In this document: piece after piece, positions 48,713 to 56,783 of the stretch
How positions within the stretch are numbered: the first letter of the stretch is position 1
How the letters are laid out: each line of letters opens with the position of its first letter
Assembly (NCBI GenBank): GCA_964567755.1
Contig: CAZMNW010000017.1
Location: 1-64,000, forward strand
Length of the DNA: 64,000 nt
Direction: 5' to 3'
Origin: DASRJW01 sp964567755
GTDB taxonomy: Bacteria > Krumholzibacteriota > Krumholzibacteriia > G020349025
Notes under the pieces: generated by a model
What the model was told of the DNA's origin: nothing
Databases searched by the model: none
Seen by the model: only the letters and a program-made list of their open reading frames with translations
Position numbers and translations under genes: made by a program

Positions 48713-50089
48713 TCAAAAAGCTGCGATCCGTTGAATGACCCAGAACATGGCCACGCTGCCGATGGCGTAGGGAGGCGCCATCTTCACCCAGGGCGGGAGC
48801 GGAACGTGAATGCGCCGCCCCATCGCAATGGCGCCAATCACGGCCGAGACGAAAAGCAAATGCCCCGTCTCCACGCCGCCGCTGAAGAACAGCAGCGCCA
48901 GAGGGATGTGTCCTTGCGGCAGGCCGGCATCGCTCAAGCCGCCGGCGAAACCCAGCCCGTGCAGCAGCCCGAACGCGAACGCCACCACCCACGGCGCGCG
49001 CATCGCGATGCCCACACGTCCCCGGTACCCCTGGAGGATTTCCGCCGCGACAAACACGATGCTCAACGCGATCATCGCCTCGACCGGCCGTTGCGGCACG
49101 TGCACAAAGCCGAGTGTGGCCGCTGTGAGCGTGATGCTGTGCGACAGCGTGAACGCACTGACGGTCTTGACCAGCTTCCAACCGCCACGCGTGATGAGGA
49201 TCAAAGCGAGCACGAACAGCAGGTGATCGATGCCGCCCAGGATGTGCTCGATGCCCAGCTTGAAATACACGCCCGACACGGCGAGTCGAGAAGCTTGCGA
49301 TGGAATCGTCACCGTCGGCTGCCGCGCCGTGAGTCGATGCATCCATGAGGTGCCGTCGGCGAACTGGATGCGGACGAGCGTGTCCGTGATCGTGCGTTCC
49401 AGTCCGCGGATGCGCAGGCTCTGGCCGCGCAGCGCCAGGGCGCGCAGGGTCCACGTTTGCAACGCCGCACCGGGTGGCGTGCGTGTGATGACTGGGGATG
49501 CAGCTTTCGCGTCGCCGGAGAACTCTGGGGTGAGCGCCAGCCGGGCATCGCCGAGCATCGGTGTTTTCCACAACACGCTGAACTCGCCGGGTTTTTCCTC
49601 GCGCAGCTCCAGATACGCGGGCCGCACTTCGTGGGCGAAAGCGGGGGTGATGAAGAGGAGAGACCAAAGAAACAGATAGCGGGAGGAGGCCCTCGCCATC
49701 CACTGCACCACGTTCGCCGCACTTTGGCCTGTTGCGCGGTTAGGCATTCGGAGGCACAGAGCGGCGGAGGCGGCCACGGCGGAGAGATTCACCCACTGGA
49801 ATGGCAGGCCCGTGAAGAAATCACGGTCCAGCGGCTGATGGAGGAGCGCCGCCAGTCCCCATCGACTGAAGAAGAGGACGGGGTCGAATGCGAACGCAAC
49901 GAGGAGGAACAGAGCGAGCAGCCGCACGCGCCCGCGAACCTGCTCGAGGAGATCCGGGGGGAGCGCCGCGGAGATCCCTGGCGCGGAGAGGGGGCGCGCT
50001 TCGGGGCGAAGCTGGGTGACGTGTTCCACGGCTGCCTCGCTTGTTGCCAGCGTCAGGGTGCGGAGTCGTCCGGTGCGCAGCATACGCAA
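48713..50089 (-). CDS. HupE/UreJ-like membrane protein with extra N-terminal membrane region
   Basis: 458 aa in one frame. From residue 131 (ATG 49699) it reads as a complete HupE/UreJ-type protein: a signal-like ASSRYLFLWSLLFITPAFAH, a beta-rich periplasmic part (HEVRPAYLELREEKPGEFSV), then six or so helices with GIEHILGGIDHLLFVLALIL and LLHGLGFAGGLSDAGLP. Such proteins are linked with nickel or other metal uptake. The first 130 residues include two further helices (RLLALFLLVAFAFDPVLFF, WVNLSAVAASAALCL) of a kind seen at the N-termini of some membrane sensor kinases. The true start could be 49699. Confidence 0.8.
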   Translation of the reverse strand: MRMLRTGRLRTLTLATSEAAVEHVTQLRPEARPLSAPGISAALPPDLLEQVRGRVRLLALFLLVAFAFDPVLFFSRWGLAALLHQPLDRDFFTGLPFQWVNLSAVAASAALCLRMPNRATGQSAANVVQWMARASSRYLFLWSLLFITPAFAHEVRPAYLELREEKPGEFSVLWKTPMLGDARLALTPEFSGDAKAASPVITRTPPGAALQTWTLRALALRGQSLRIRGLERTITDTLVRIQFADGTSWMHRLTARQPTVTIPSQASRLAVSGVYFKLGIEHILGGIDHLLFVLALILITRGGWKLVKTVSAFTLSHSITLTAATLGFVHVPQRPVEAMIALSIVFVAAEILQGYRGRVGIAMRAPWVVAFAFGLLHGLGFAGGLSDAGLPQGHIPLALLFFSGGVETGHLLFVSAVIGAIAMGRRIHVPLPPWVKMAPPYAIGSVAMFWVIQRIAAF

Positions 50090-50287
50090 GATCGGCCAGC
50101 CTAAAATAACAGAAACCGACTCCCGCTTTATAAACGGAAGGAAAACTCTCCCGGAGATCGCCGATAACCCTTAACCTCACACACCAGCGCAGGTCACGGT
50201 GTCGCGCCTAGCGGCGTCAACCGAAGCACAGGCCTGGCTACGCCAGGATGGTGCCGTCACGTCCTCGCGCTTGCGAGGAAAGTTGCG

Positions 50288-51388
50288 ATGATGGATAAGA
50301 TGACCCTTGCCCTTGTAGTCGTTGCCGCCTGTGCGGGGTTGATTGCTGCCGACGAGTCCCCGCCAATGCCTGAGCGCGATCCGCTTTGCTGCGAAGTCGT
50401 GACCGCAGCGGGAGCGAAGCTCGATCAGACGGTCTCTGCGACCGCAGAGTTTTCCGGAGTCGTTCTCGTCGTTCGACGCGGCGAGATCGTCCTTCACAAG
50501 GCTTACGGTCTGGCCGACAAGCAAACGGCCCGTCCCATGACGATCGCGACACGTGTCAACGTCGCATCGATTTCCAAGGCGATCACTTCCACCGCGATCT
50601 TAAAATTGTCGGAGCGCAACAAGTTGCGGCGGTCTGATCCCATCGCGCTTTATTTCCCGGAGGCCCCCACGGACAAGCGCGCGATTACGATCGAGCAGCT
50701 CTTGTCGCATACCTCCGGCTACCCGCAGGGCTACGACGGAGAAGGAATTGCCGAGCGAACGGAGGCCGCGCGCGCCATTCTCTCCGTCGCACTCGAACAA
50801 GAGCCCGGAGCAGCGTTTGGCTACTCGAACGACAACTACGGCCTGCTGGCGATGATCGTAGAGATCGCTTCCGGCCGACCATTCGACGATTTCATTCGCG
50901 ACGAGATCTTTGCCCCGGCAGGCATGCTCGATTCAGCGCCATGGGGCAGCGTCGACATCACGACCGACACGAGTGTGGCGCCGCCACTGGAGCCGCTCGA
51001 AGCAGCCGTCCTCGTCCCCAACTGGGGATATCGCGGTTCGAGCGGCGTGTTGTCAACGCCACGCGATCTCTATCGTTTCTTTGCGGCGCTGCGCGCGGGC
51101 CGCCTCCTCGGTCCGGTGAGCCGAGACCTGTTGTTCGCGCCGAGCACGCCGGTCCGCATCGGCAAGGCGGGCTACGGCTGGTTCGCGACAATCGAGGACA
51201 CCTCTGGGCCGGCGCTCTGGACACGCGGCAACGAAAGCTGGGGGCCGAGCGCAGTACTGACGTGGTATCGGGAGCGCGATGTCGTCATCGTCGTGGCGTC
51301 GAACGCGGGCGAGGTTCCGGGTACAGACAAGATCGCTTATTCGCGCGCCATGGCAGCAACACTCGAGCGGGCTCTATTCGGCGACTGA
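50288..51388 (+). CDS. Serine hydrolase, beta-lactamase/class C-like family
   Basis: 366 aa with an N-terminal signal peptide (KMTLALVVVAACAGLIAADE). The catalytic motifs are NVASISKAITSTAIL (SxxK), FGYSNDNYGLLAMIVEIASG (YxN) and a C-terminal triad region near WTRGNESWGPSAVL. The fold matches the Pfam beta-lactamase family (esterases, D-amino-acid peptidases, penicillin-binding proteins). Predicted periplasmic. The substrate is unknown; antibiotic resistance should not be assumed. Confidence 0.9.
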   Translation: MMDKMTLALVVVAACAGLIAADESPPMPERDPLCCEVVTAAGAKLDQTVSATAEFSGVVLVVRRGEIVLHKAYGLADKQTARPMTIATRVNVASISKAITSTAILKLSERNKLRRSDPIALYFPEAPTDKRAITIEQLLSHTSGYPQGYDGEGIAERTEAARAILSVALEQEPGAAFGYSNDNYGLLAMIVEIASGRPFDDFIRDEIFAPAGMLDSAPWGSVDITTDTSVAPPLEPLEAAVLVPNWGYRGSSGVLSTPRDLYRFFAALRAGRLLGPVSRDLLFAPSTPVRIGKAGYGWFATIEDTSGPALWTRGNESWGPSAVLTWYRERDVVIVVASNAGEVPGTDKIAYSRAMAATLERALFGD

Positions 51389-51413
51389 GCCAAAGGCGCT
51401 ACCCAATCTCGAA

Positions 51414-52019
51414 CTACTCGTACAGTTTCTTCACCTGTCCCCAGGTGCGTTGCTCGACCGCGAGAGGGCAGCCGCGCGTCCGGGGATTGATCCAGCTGCC
51501 GTAACCGCTCACGCACACATTCGAGAACGTCGCATCGCACTGGGTGACGAACGGACAGTCGATGTTTGGTTCGCTCGATGAAATCGCCGCTGCCACCGCC
51601 AGCAGAACGTCCGTTCTCATGCCCGTTGGGGTGATGTCGATGGCAAACAGCTCGAGGTATTGCCCGCTCCCTTGCTGACAACCCGGGAAGATCATACGCA
51701 CCCCGTTCCCGAACAAGTCGTTGAGGACGAGAGTCGCCGCTGGGTTGGCCCGGATCGAGGTGATCCAGCCGTTCGGGAGACCGTCGACTCGAAACTCCCC
51801 CGTGGTAATGCCGTTGGCGATGGGGCCCTCGAGGCAGACCCAGATGTGCAGCGTCGTGGTGGTGAAGGTTGGGATCTCCACGCCGCACGGCGAGATGAAG
51901 ATTGCCCCGACGAACTGCGCGTGAGCCGGGGCTGCGGTCAAAGTGAGGACGGCCGCGAACCCACGGATAGCCGCTAGCGCAGCGCACGCGGCCCGGTTCC
52001 CCAAGCGATGCTGTTTCAC
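51414..52019 (-). CDS. Exported protein of unknown function, cysteine-containing
   Basis: 201 aa from GTG 52019, chosen because GGAGGGAGTC directly precedes it. The signal peptide (FAAVLTLTAAPAHAQ) is clear. The mature part is beta-rich: FISPCGVEIPTFTTTTLHIW, NGITTGEFRVDGLPNGW and DCPFVTQCDATFSNVCVSG, with at least six cysteines that may form disulfides. It looks like the small secreted beta-sandwich proteins found in FCB-related metagenomes, but no family is recognised. Confidence 0.75.
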   Translation of the reverse strand: MKQHRLGNRAACAALAAIRGFAAVLTLTAAPAHAQFVGAIFISPCGVEIPTFTTTTLHIWVCLEGPIANGITTGEFRVDGLPNGWITSIRANPAATLVLNDLFGNGVRMIFPGCQQGSGQYLELFAIDITPTGMRTDVLLAVAAAISSSEPNIDCPFVTQCDATFSNVCVSGYGSWINPRTRGCPLAVEQRTWGQVKKLYE

Positions 52020-52060
52020 GACTCCCTCCGATTCATGGATTGTCAGCTCCCGCATCGCGG

Positions 52061-53482
52061 TCACGCATTGAAGGGCTCGCGGTGGAAGCCAGCCCACCAT
52101 TCGCCGTCGAGCCGCGTGAGGAGAGCCCGGCCGGCGAAGAGTGCGGCGAGGATCTCGGGATCTCTCGCGGTCAAGAGCGCCCGGGACGCGGCGAATTGCA
52201 GCCCCACGTTCATGGCACGCAGGGGTTCGACGAGGTTCGGCTCCACACGCCCTTCGATGGCGGCCGCGCCGCCCGCTTCGGCGTCGCCGAAGAGATGGGC
52301 GAGCACCACCTGCTCGTGACCACGCGCGGCCGCCACTTGCAAGGTCTGGCTCACGCCACCCCGTTGCAAGTAATAGATGTACCAGCCGAGGACTCGTCCA
52401 TCGTCGCCCCGAAGCAGATGTGCGTGGAGCGCCCCACGGCTGGGGACTGCATGCAGCTCGCGCCACAGCCATTCGAGGTACTCGGTGTCGTAATCGGGGA
52501 CGAGGTCGCAGGAGCCGGCGAGCGCTCGGAGACACTCGTCGAACTTGGCTGGCGAGAGCAATTCGAAGGGCATCGACGAGGGCGATGCGCGCCGCGAATC
52601 CGGCGTCAATGCTCGTGCCATTGCATCGATGGCCCATGTCGCGGGGCGTGCCACCACGCGCAGGGAACTCATTACCCGCGCCTGGCGTGCGCGGACCACC
52701 CCTCGCGCCAGCAGCTGCGTTTCGATATTCGCCGCGAGGAACGCCGTGGGTCGCAGGACCCGTCGCCAGACCAGATTGCCCTGGGGTGACGACCAGCCTC
52801 CAGCGGCCTCCCACATGCGAAGCACTTCGTCCGTGCCGCCGTCCGTGATCGCGAGATCATGGGGCAAGGCGAAGAACGCGTGCAGCAGATGGGCGCCGGC
52901 ACCGCGACTCCGGCTCTCCGGTTCGACGACGAACTGCCCCGCACAAGCCAGGCGCAAGGGTTTGCCGCGCAACGAGAACCGGCGCGCATGAACGCCAATG
53001 AAGCCGCGAATGCACCCGTCATCCTCGTACACGAGCGACGGGAGCTCGGGGTCGGCGTGCGGGTTCGCCAGGAAGAGCCGTTCGAAGTAATCCCGGAGTC
53101 GTGGTGGAGGGTCCGTCGTTCCTGAGCGCATGACCCGTTCGTAGAGACGGACGACCGGATCCAGATCTTCCAGTCGCAGGGGACGAACCGGACCGTCTAG
53201 TGCCGCGGGGGATGCGGACGGTACCGCGCAAGCGGCCGCGATGAGCCGTGCCATGCCGTGGATCGTGGTGAAATCGGAGCTGAATAGCTGCGTCTGTTCG
53301 AGCTGCAATTGAAATGTCGATTCCACGAAAGCGATCAAGCGCACGAGCCCGAGTGAGTCGACATAACCGGCATCGAACAGGTGCACGTCGCGACCGAAGT
53401 CGCCGTCGTTCACCGGCACGTGGAACTCATGCACGATGAACTCCACGAGCACCCGGGCGATGTCTGGGGCGGTGGTCGTCAC
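52061..53482 (-). CDS. Acyl carrier domain fused to GNAT acyltransferase
   Basis: 473 aa from GTG 53482, overlapping the stop of the preceding gene (GTGA). Residues 1-85 form an acyl carrier domain with helix-2 motif FDAGYVDSLGLVRLIAFVES, where the Ser of DSL would carry phosphopantetheine. Residues about 100-473 hold a GNAT-like fold (CIRGFIGVHARRFSLRGKP, LACAGQFVVEPESRSRGAGA) and a second acetyltransferase-like half (GRVLGWYIYYLQRGGVS). ACP-GNAT fusions suggest a tethered acyl group transferred to a sugar or amine. It is coupled with the adenylation-remnant gene upstream. Confidence 0.85.
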   Translation of the reverse strand: MTTTAPDIARVLVEFIVHEFHVPVNDGDFGRDVHLFDAGYVDSLGLVRLIAFVESTFQLQLEQTQLFSSDFTTIHGMARLIAAACAVPSASPAALDGPVRPLRLEDLDPVVRLYERVMRSGTTDPPPRLRDYFERLFLANPHADPELPSLVYEDDGCIRGFIGVHARRFSLRGKPLRLACAGQFVVEPESRSRGAGAHLLHAFFALPHDLAITDGGTDEVLRMWEAAGGWSSPQGNLVWRRVLRPTAFLAANIETQLLARGVVRARQARVMSSLRVVARPATWAIDAMARALTPDSRRASPSSMPFELLSPAKFDECLRALAGSCDLVPDYDTEYLEWLWRELHAVPSRGALHAHLLRGDDGRVLGWYIYYLQRGGVSQTLQVAAARGHEQVVLAHLFGDAEAGGAAAIEGRVEPNLVEPLRAMNVGLQFAASRALLTARDPEILAALFAGRALLTRLDGEWWAGFHREPFNA

Positions 53483-54165
53483 CGTGCCATCCTGGTTGGA
53501 GGAGTGGAGCTCGCCACACGATAAACGCTCGCGCGTGAGAAATGCTTGGCTGCCAGCGCCGCGATGAGGCTGCTGTCCAGACCGCCCGAGAGACAAACGA
53601 ATGCGTCGCGTTCTTCGAACCGTGCCGCGAGCCGCGCGAACCACAACTCGAGCTGCGTGCGAATTTCGGCCGCGAGCGCGGAGAGCGGCGGCGTGGCCGC
53701 AGGTGCAGGCCGCACGCGATGGTAGCGCGTGGTGGTCGACTCGCGCCGCTGCGGATCGATGACGGTGAAGTGGCCCGATGGCACCGAATCGATGTGGTCG
53801 AGATCGACGCCCCGGTCGACGAGATCGCGGATGTAGTTGGAAACGAGGACCCGGCCCTCATCCAGGATCGTGAAGAAGAGCTTGTTGATGCCGAAGCAGT
53901 CGCGCAGCTTGTCGTGCATGGGGACGGCGACCGCTCCCACGTGCTGAGTGCCGAAGAATGCGGCAACCGCGCGAACGGAGCGGCGCAGAAGAATGCAGAC
54001 GCGATCTCCGCGCCCCACGCCGGCTCGATGCAGGACAGCACCCATCTGGCGGGAGAGCGCTGCGAGCTCGTCGTATGTGACCTCTTGTTCGCCGTCGACG
54101 AGTGCGGTCGTATTGCCCGGGCGACCATGCTGCAGCAGAAGATCATGCAATGTATAGAGGGGCAT
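53479..54165 (-). CDS. Chimeric AMP-ligase N-terminus / asparagine-synthase remnant
   Basis: 228 aa from ATG 54165. Residues 1-85 match the N-terminal subdomain of AMP-forming acyl ligases (ALVDGEQEVTYDELAALSRQ, GDRVCILLRRSVRAVAAFFG). The sequence then switches to an asparagine-synthase-like region (RDCFGINKLFFTILDEGRVL) ending with the PP-loop FVCLSGGLDSSLIAALAAKH, and stops 17 residues later. Both domains are therefore incomplete: the ligase lacks its catalytic core and the synthase lacks nearly all its ATP domain. The stop overlaps the ACP-GNAT start, so it is placed like an intact operon member. Confidence 0.8.
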   Translation of the reverse strand: MPLYTLHDLLLQHGRPGNTTALVDGEQEVTYDELAALSRQMGAVLHRAGVGRGDRVCILLRRSVRAVAAFFGTQHVGAVAVPMHDKLRDCFGINKLFFTILDEGRVLVSNYIRDLVDRGVDLDHIDSVPSGHFTVIDPQRRESTTTRYHRVRPAPAATPPLSALAAEIRTQLELWFARLAARFEERDAFVCLSGGLDSSLIAALAAKHFSRASVYRVASSTPPTRMAR

Positions 54166-54244
54166 GAAAAACTTTCCGGCCAGCAATCTCCCGATGCAAA
54201 GAGTTTGGCTCGGGAGGTGGGGTGCGGTCAATCCCGGGCCGCAA

Positions 54245-54273
54245 TCGACCGGCCAGGAGGGTATTGGTACAAT
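54245..54273 (+). promoter_or_regulatory. Possible promoter of the dienelactone hydrolase gene
   Basis: TCGACC (54245-54250), 17-bp spacer, TACAAT (54268-54273). The -10 matches well, the -35 only four of six. It lies in the 252-bp divergent region between the chimeric gene and the hydrolase. Confidence 0.4.
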
Positions 54274-54417
54274 CCGGCTTCCCAAGGGCGTCGGTCCATG
54301 ATCGAGGTCAACTCGGGAGTGGAGCTTGGCCTCCCATTCCTGTCGCCACGTGTCGGCTCGTTGGGTGCGAGCGCCCTGTGCTACCCTGACTTTGTCCCCT
54401 GCGAAAAAGGAGGTTTC

Positions 54418-55278
54418 GTGAACCGGCGGATCATCGATCTCTATGACGAGTACACGCACGCACCGCTCGACCGGCGTGTTTTCATGGCGCGTCTCGCGCA
54501 GTTGGTGGGCGGAACGGCGGCAGCGGCCGCGATCCTACCGCTTCTCGAGCCCGGATACGCTCATGCTGCCCTCGTCGCGGCGGATGACGCGCGGATCGAG
54601 AGCAACCGCATCACCTACAAGGGCGCATCGGGTGAGGTGAAGGCCACCATCGCGCGACCGAAAGACGGGAAGAAGTTTCCTGCAATGATCGTCATCCACG
54701 AGAACCGCGGCCTCAATGCACACATCGAGGACGTGACGCGGCGTCTGGGAGTCGCGGGGTTTCTGGCGCTGGCGCCGGATCTCCTGTCGGGCCAAGGCGG
54801 CACTCCCGCGGACGCGGACAAGGCGCGCGAGATGATCGGCCAACTGGAGGCGAAAGTTGTGCTCGGGGACCTCACCGCTGCGGTCGCGATGCTCGAGAGC
54901 CACGAGCTCGGGAACGGCAAAGTCGGTGCCGTGGGTTTTTGCTGGGGCGGAGGCATGGTCGGGCAACTCGCGGTTGCCTCTCCGGCTCTCGACGCGGGCG
55001 TCGTGTATTACGGGCGCACGCCAGCGTCCGAGGATGTGGCGAAAATCGAGGCGCCGCTTCTCCTGCATTATGCCGGACTCGATGAGCGCATCAATCAAGG
55101 CGTGCCCGCGTTCGAGGAGTCATTGAAGAAGGGCAAGAAGAAGTACACCTTGCACATGTACGAGGGTGTCAATCACGCCTTCCACAACGACACGTCCGAA
55201 GCGCGATACGACAAGACCGCGGCAGAGCTGTCGTGGTCGCGCACCATCGAGTTCTTGATGAAACAACTGCAAGGGTGA
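54418..55278 (+). CDS. Exported dienelactone hydrolase family protein
   Basis: 286 aa from GTG 54418, preceded by a near-perfect AAAGGAGGTTTC. The N-terminus RRIIDLYDEYTHAPLDRRVF then ARLAQLVGGTAAAAAILPLL is a Tat-like signal (RRVF plus hydrophobic stretch). The alpha/beta-hydrolase core has GAVGFCWGGGMVGQLA (nucleophile Cys), a conserved Glu in VIHENRGLN, Asp in YAGLDERIN and His in GVNHAFHND, the Cys-Asp-His triad of dienelactone hydrolases. It is a complete protein; the substrate is unknown. Confidence 0.94.
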   Translation: MNRRIIDLYDEYTHAPLDRRVFMARLAQLVGGTAAAAAILPLLEPGYAHAALVAADDARIESNRITYKGASGEVKATIARPKDGKKFPAMIVIHENRGLNAHIEDVTRRLGVAGFLALAPDLLSGQGGTPADADKAREMIGQLEAKVVLGDLTAAVAMLESHELGNGKVGAVGFCWGGGMVGQLAVASPALDAGVVYYGRTPASEDVAKIEAPLLLHYAGLDERINQGVPAFEESLKKGKKKYTLHMYEGVNHAFHNDTSEARYDKTAAELSWSRTIEFLMKQLQG

Positions 55279-55450
55279 CGGGATATCCGACGGATGGAAA
55301 CGGTCAGGGGCCGGAGGCGACCCGACTGCATCGGCGCTCGATTCCCCGCTCTCCGGATGCGAAGCACTGTGGCCTGGACCTGACTTGCACGGCCGCCAAG
55401 ATGAGGCTATTCTTATCCCATTCCCCTGTGGCGCCGAAGGGGGAGACGCC

Positions 55451-55900
55451 GTGACCTCAACCAGATCTCGCACAGCTCCGCGCACTCCCCGGAACTCGCG
55501 CCATTCCCGGCGCGAAGGTCGCACGAGATCGACCTTGAAGCTGTCGACCCATGCCCTCACGATGATGGCGCTATTGTACGTCGTCGTTTGCGATCGCACG
55601 CCGAGCGACCCGGCGGCGAACGACCTTCCCGATTGGCTCGCGGAGCTGATCCTGGAGATCGAAGGCGCGCCGGTCGCGGATCCTGCGGCCGCCATCTACA
55701 GCTACAAGTACCACGGTCGGGTTGTCTTTTATCTATCGTCGCGGTGCGGCGACATTCAGAGCCAGCTCTACAACGCCAACGGGATTGTCCTCTGTTTTCC
55801 CGATGGGGGCCTGGACGGCGGGGGCGACGGCCGTTGCGACGACTTCATTGCCGAACGCGAGAACGAGACGCTCATCTGGATGGACCCGCGTCAACGCTGA
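55451..55900 (+). CDS. Small exported DUF6970-like protein
   Basis: 149 aa from GTG 55451 (GGGGGAG upstream). A hydrophobic segment THALTMMALLYVVVCD near residue 35 suggests a non-cleaved or lipoprotein-like signal. The conserved core DLPDWLAELILEIEGAPVAD, IYSYKYHGRVVFYLSSRCGD and LYNANGIVLCFPDGGLDG resembles the DUF6970 domain, whose function is not known. Two conserved Cys may pair. Confidence 0.65.
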   Translation: MTSTRSRTAPRTPRNSRHSRREGRTRSTLKLSTHALTMMALLYVVVCDRTPSDPAANDLPDWLAELILEIEGAPVADPAAAIYSYKYHGRVVFYLSSRCGDIQSQLYNANGIVLCFPDGGLDGGGDGRCDDFIAERENETLIWMDPRQR

Positions 55901-55935
55901 CTCCTCGGTGAACGGCGCTGGCCCACCGAGGCAGC

Positions 55936-56643
55936 TCAGCACTTGGCCGTCTTGCGTTTGCTGCCGAAGCGGCCCATCGCCTCGATCTTGGCGATCATCT
56001 CGAACGCTGCGGGCACCTTGCAGGCCGTCTTCCCCATGTCGACTTCGACGGTGCCGATGCGCTTGGCCGTCGCCTTGGCCTTGGCGAGCATGGGTTTCAC
56101 CGAGCCACCCACCGCGATGACGAAGCTGTTCATGCAGTAGCGCACGCGATTCGGGGCGCGATGAACTTCCTTTTCGACGCGTGCGAGGAGCGCGGCGATC
56201 TCATCGCGATCGAGCTCGACATCCGGCTTCAACGCCACGAGGCCGGCATAGGTGTTCCAGCCGGTGCTGGCGATGGATTCCTTGTCGCTGTCGATCCACT
56301 CGAGAGCGAGAGCGCGCGCGTGCGGACTTTCCGCCGCGACCCAGGCCACGGTGTACTCCGAGACCATGGTCGAGGATGCCTTGCGGGCCCAGGAGTCGAG
56401 CTCCTTGCGCGTCATCTTGCCGCCGTCGGCGACCAGCCCGGCCAGATACATGGCATCCAAGTTCCCGGTGCGATACAGATCGAGCGCCAGCGCTTGTTCG
56501 CCCTTGAGTTTCTTGGCCATGGATTTGAGATCGCCGATCTTGACGCCGAACATCTCGGCGGTCGCGCCGTGATTGCGATACGTTTTGCGTTGTTGCTCGG
56601 TGCCAAGTCGCTCGAGCGTGGTCATCACGTCGGGGAGCTTCAT
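55936..56643 (-). CDS. DNA alkylation repair protein, AlkD-like HEAT fold
   Basis: 235 aa. Helical repeats fit the AlkD/COG4912 family: YRNHGATAEMFGVKIGDLKS near the start, NLDAMYLAGLVADGGKMTR in the middle, then WARKASSTMVSEYTVAWVAA and NRVRYCMNSFVIAVGGSVKP. AlkD excises alkylated bases through HEAT-like repeats. Length is normal for the family. No neighbour suggests an adaptive-response operon. Confidence 0.88.
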   Translation of the reverse strand: MKLPDVMTTLERLGTEQQRKTYRNHGATAEMFGVKIGDLKSMAKKLKGEQALALDLYRTGNLDAMYLAGLVADGGKMTRKELDSWARKASSTMVSEYTVAWVAAESPHARALALEWIDSDKESIASTGWNTYAGLVALKPDVELDRDEIAALLARVEKEVHRAPNRVRYCMNSFVIAVGGSVKPMLAKAKATAKRIGTVEVDMGKTACKVPAAFEMIAKIEAMGRFGSKRKTAKC

Positions 56644-56783
56644 TCCTCGACCTCCTGCTAGTCGCGGTCGGTGCCGCCCGAAACTCGATGGGGGTCTCAG
56701 GGCCGCCAGGTGCGTTGCATGCTACTTCAGCGCGCGCCCGTCGAGTAGGATACCGCACTCCACCCCGTGTTTGGAGGACCTGC

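Noticed and set aside
53542..55278. A 578-residue plus-strand frame ending in the dienelactone hydrolase
   Set aside because: The first part is antisense to the chimeric ligase gene; the hydrolase has a strong ribosome-binding site and GTG at 54418.
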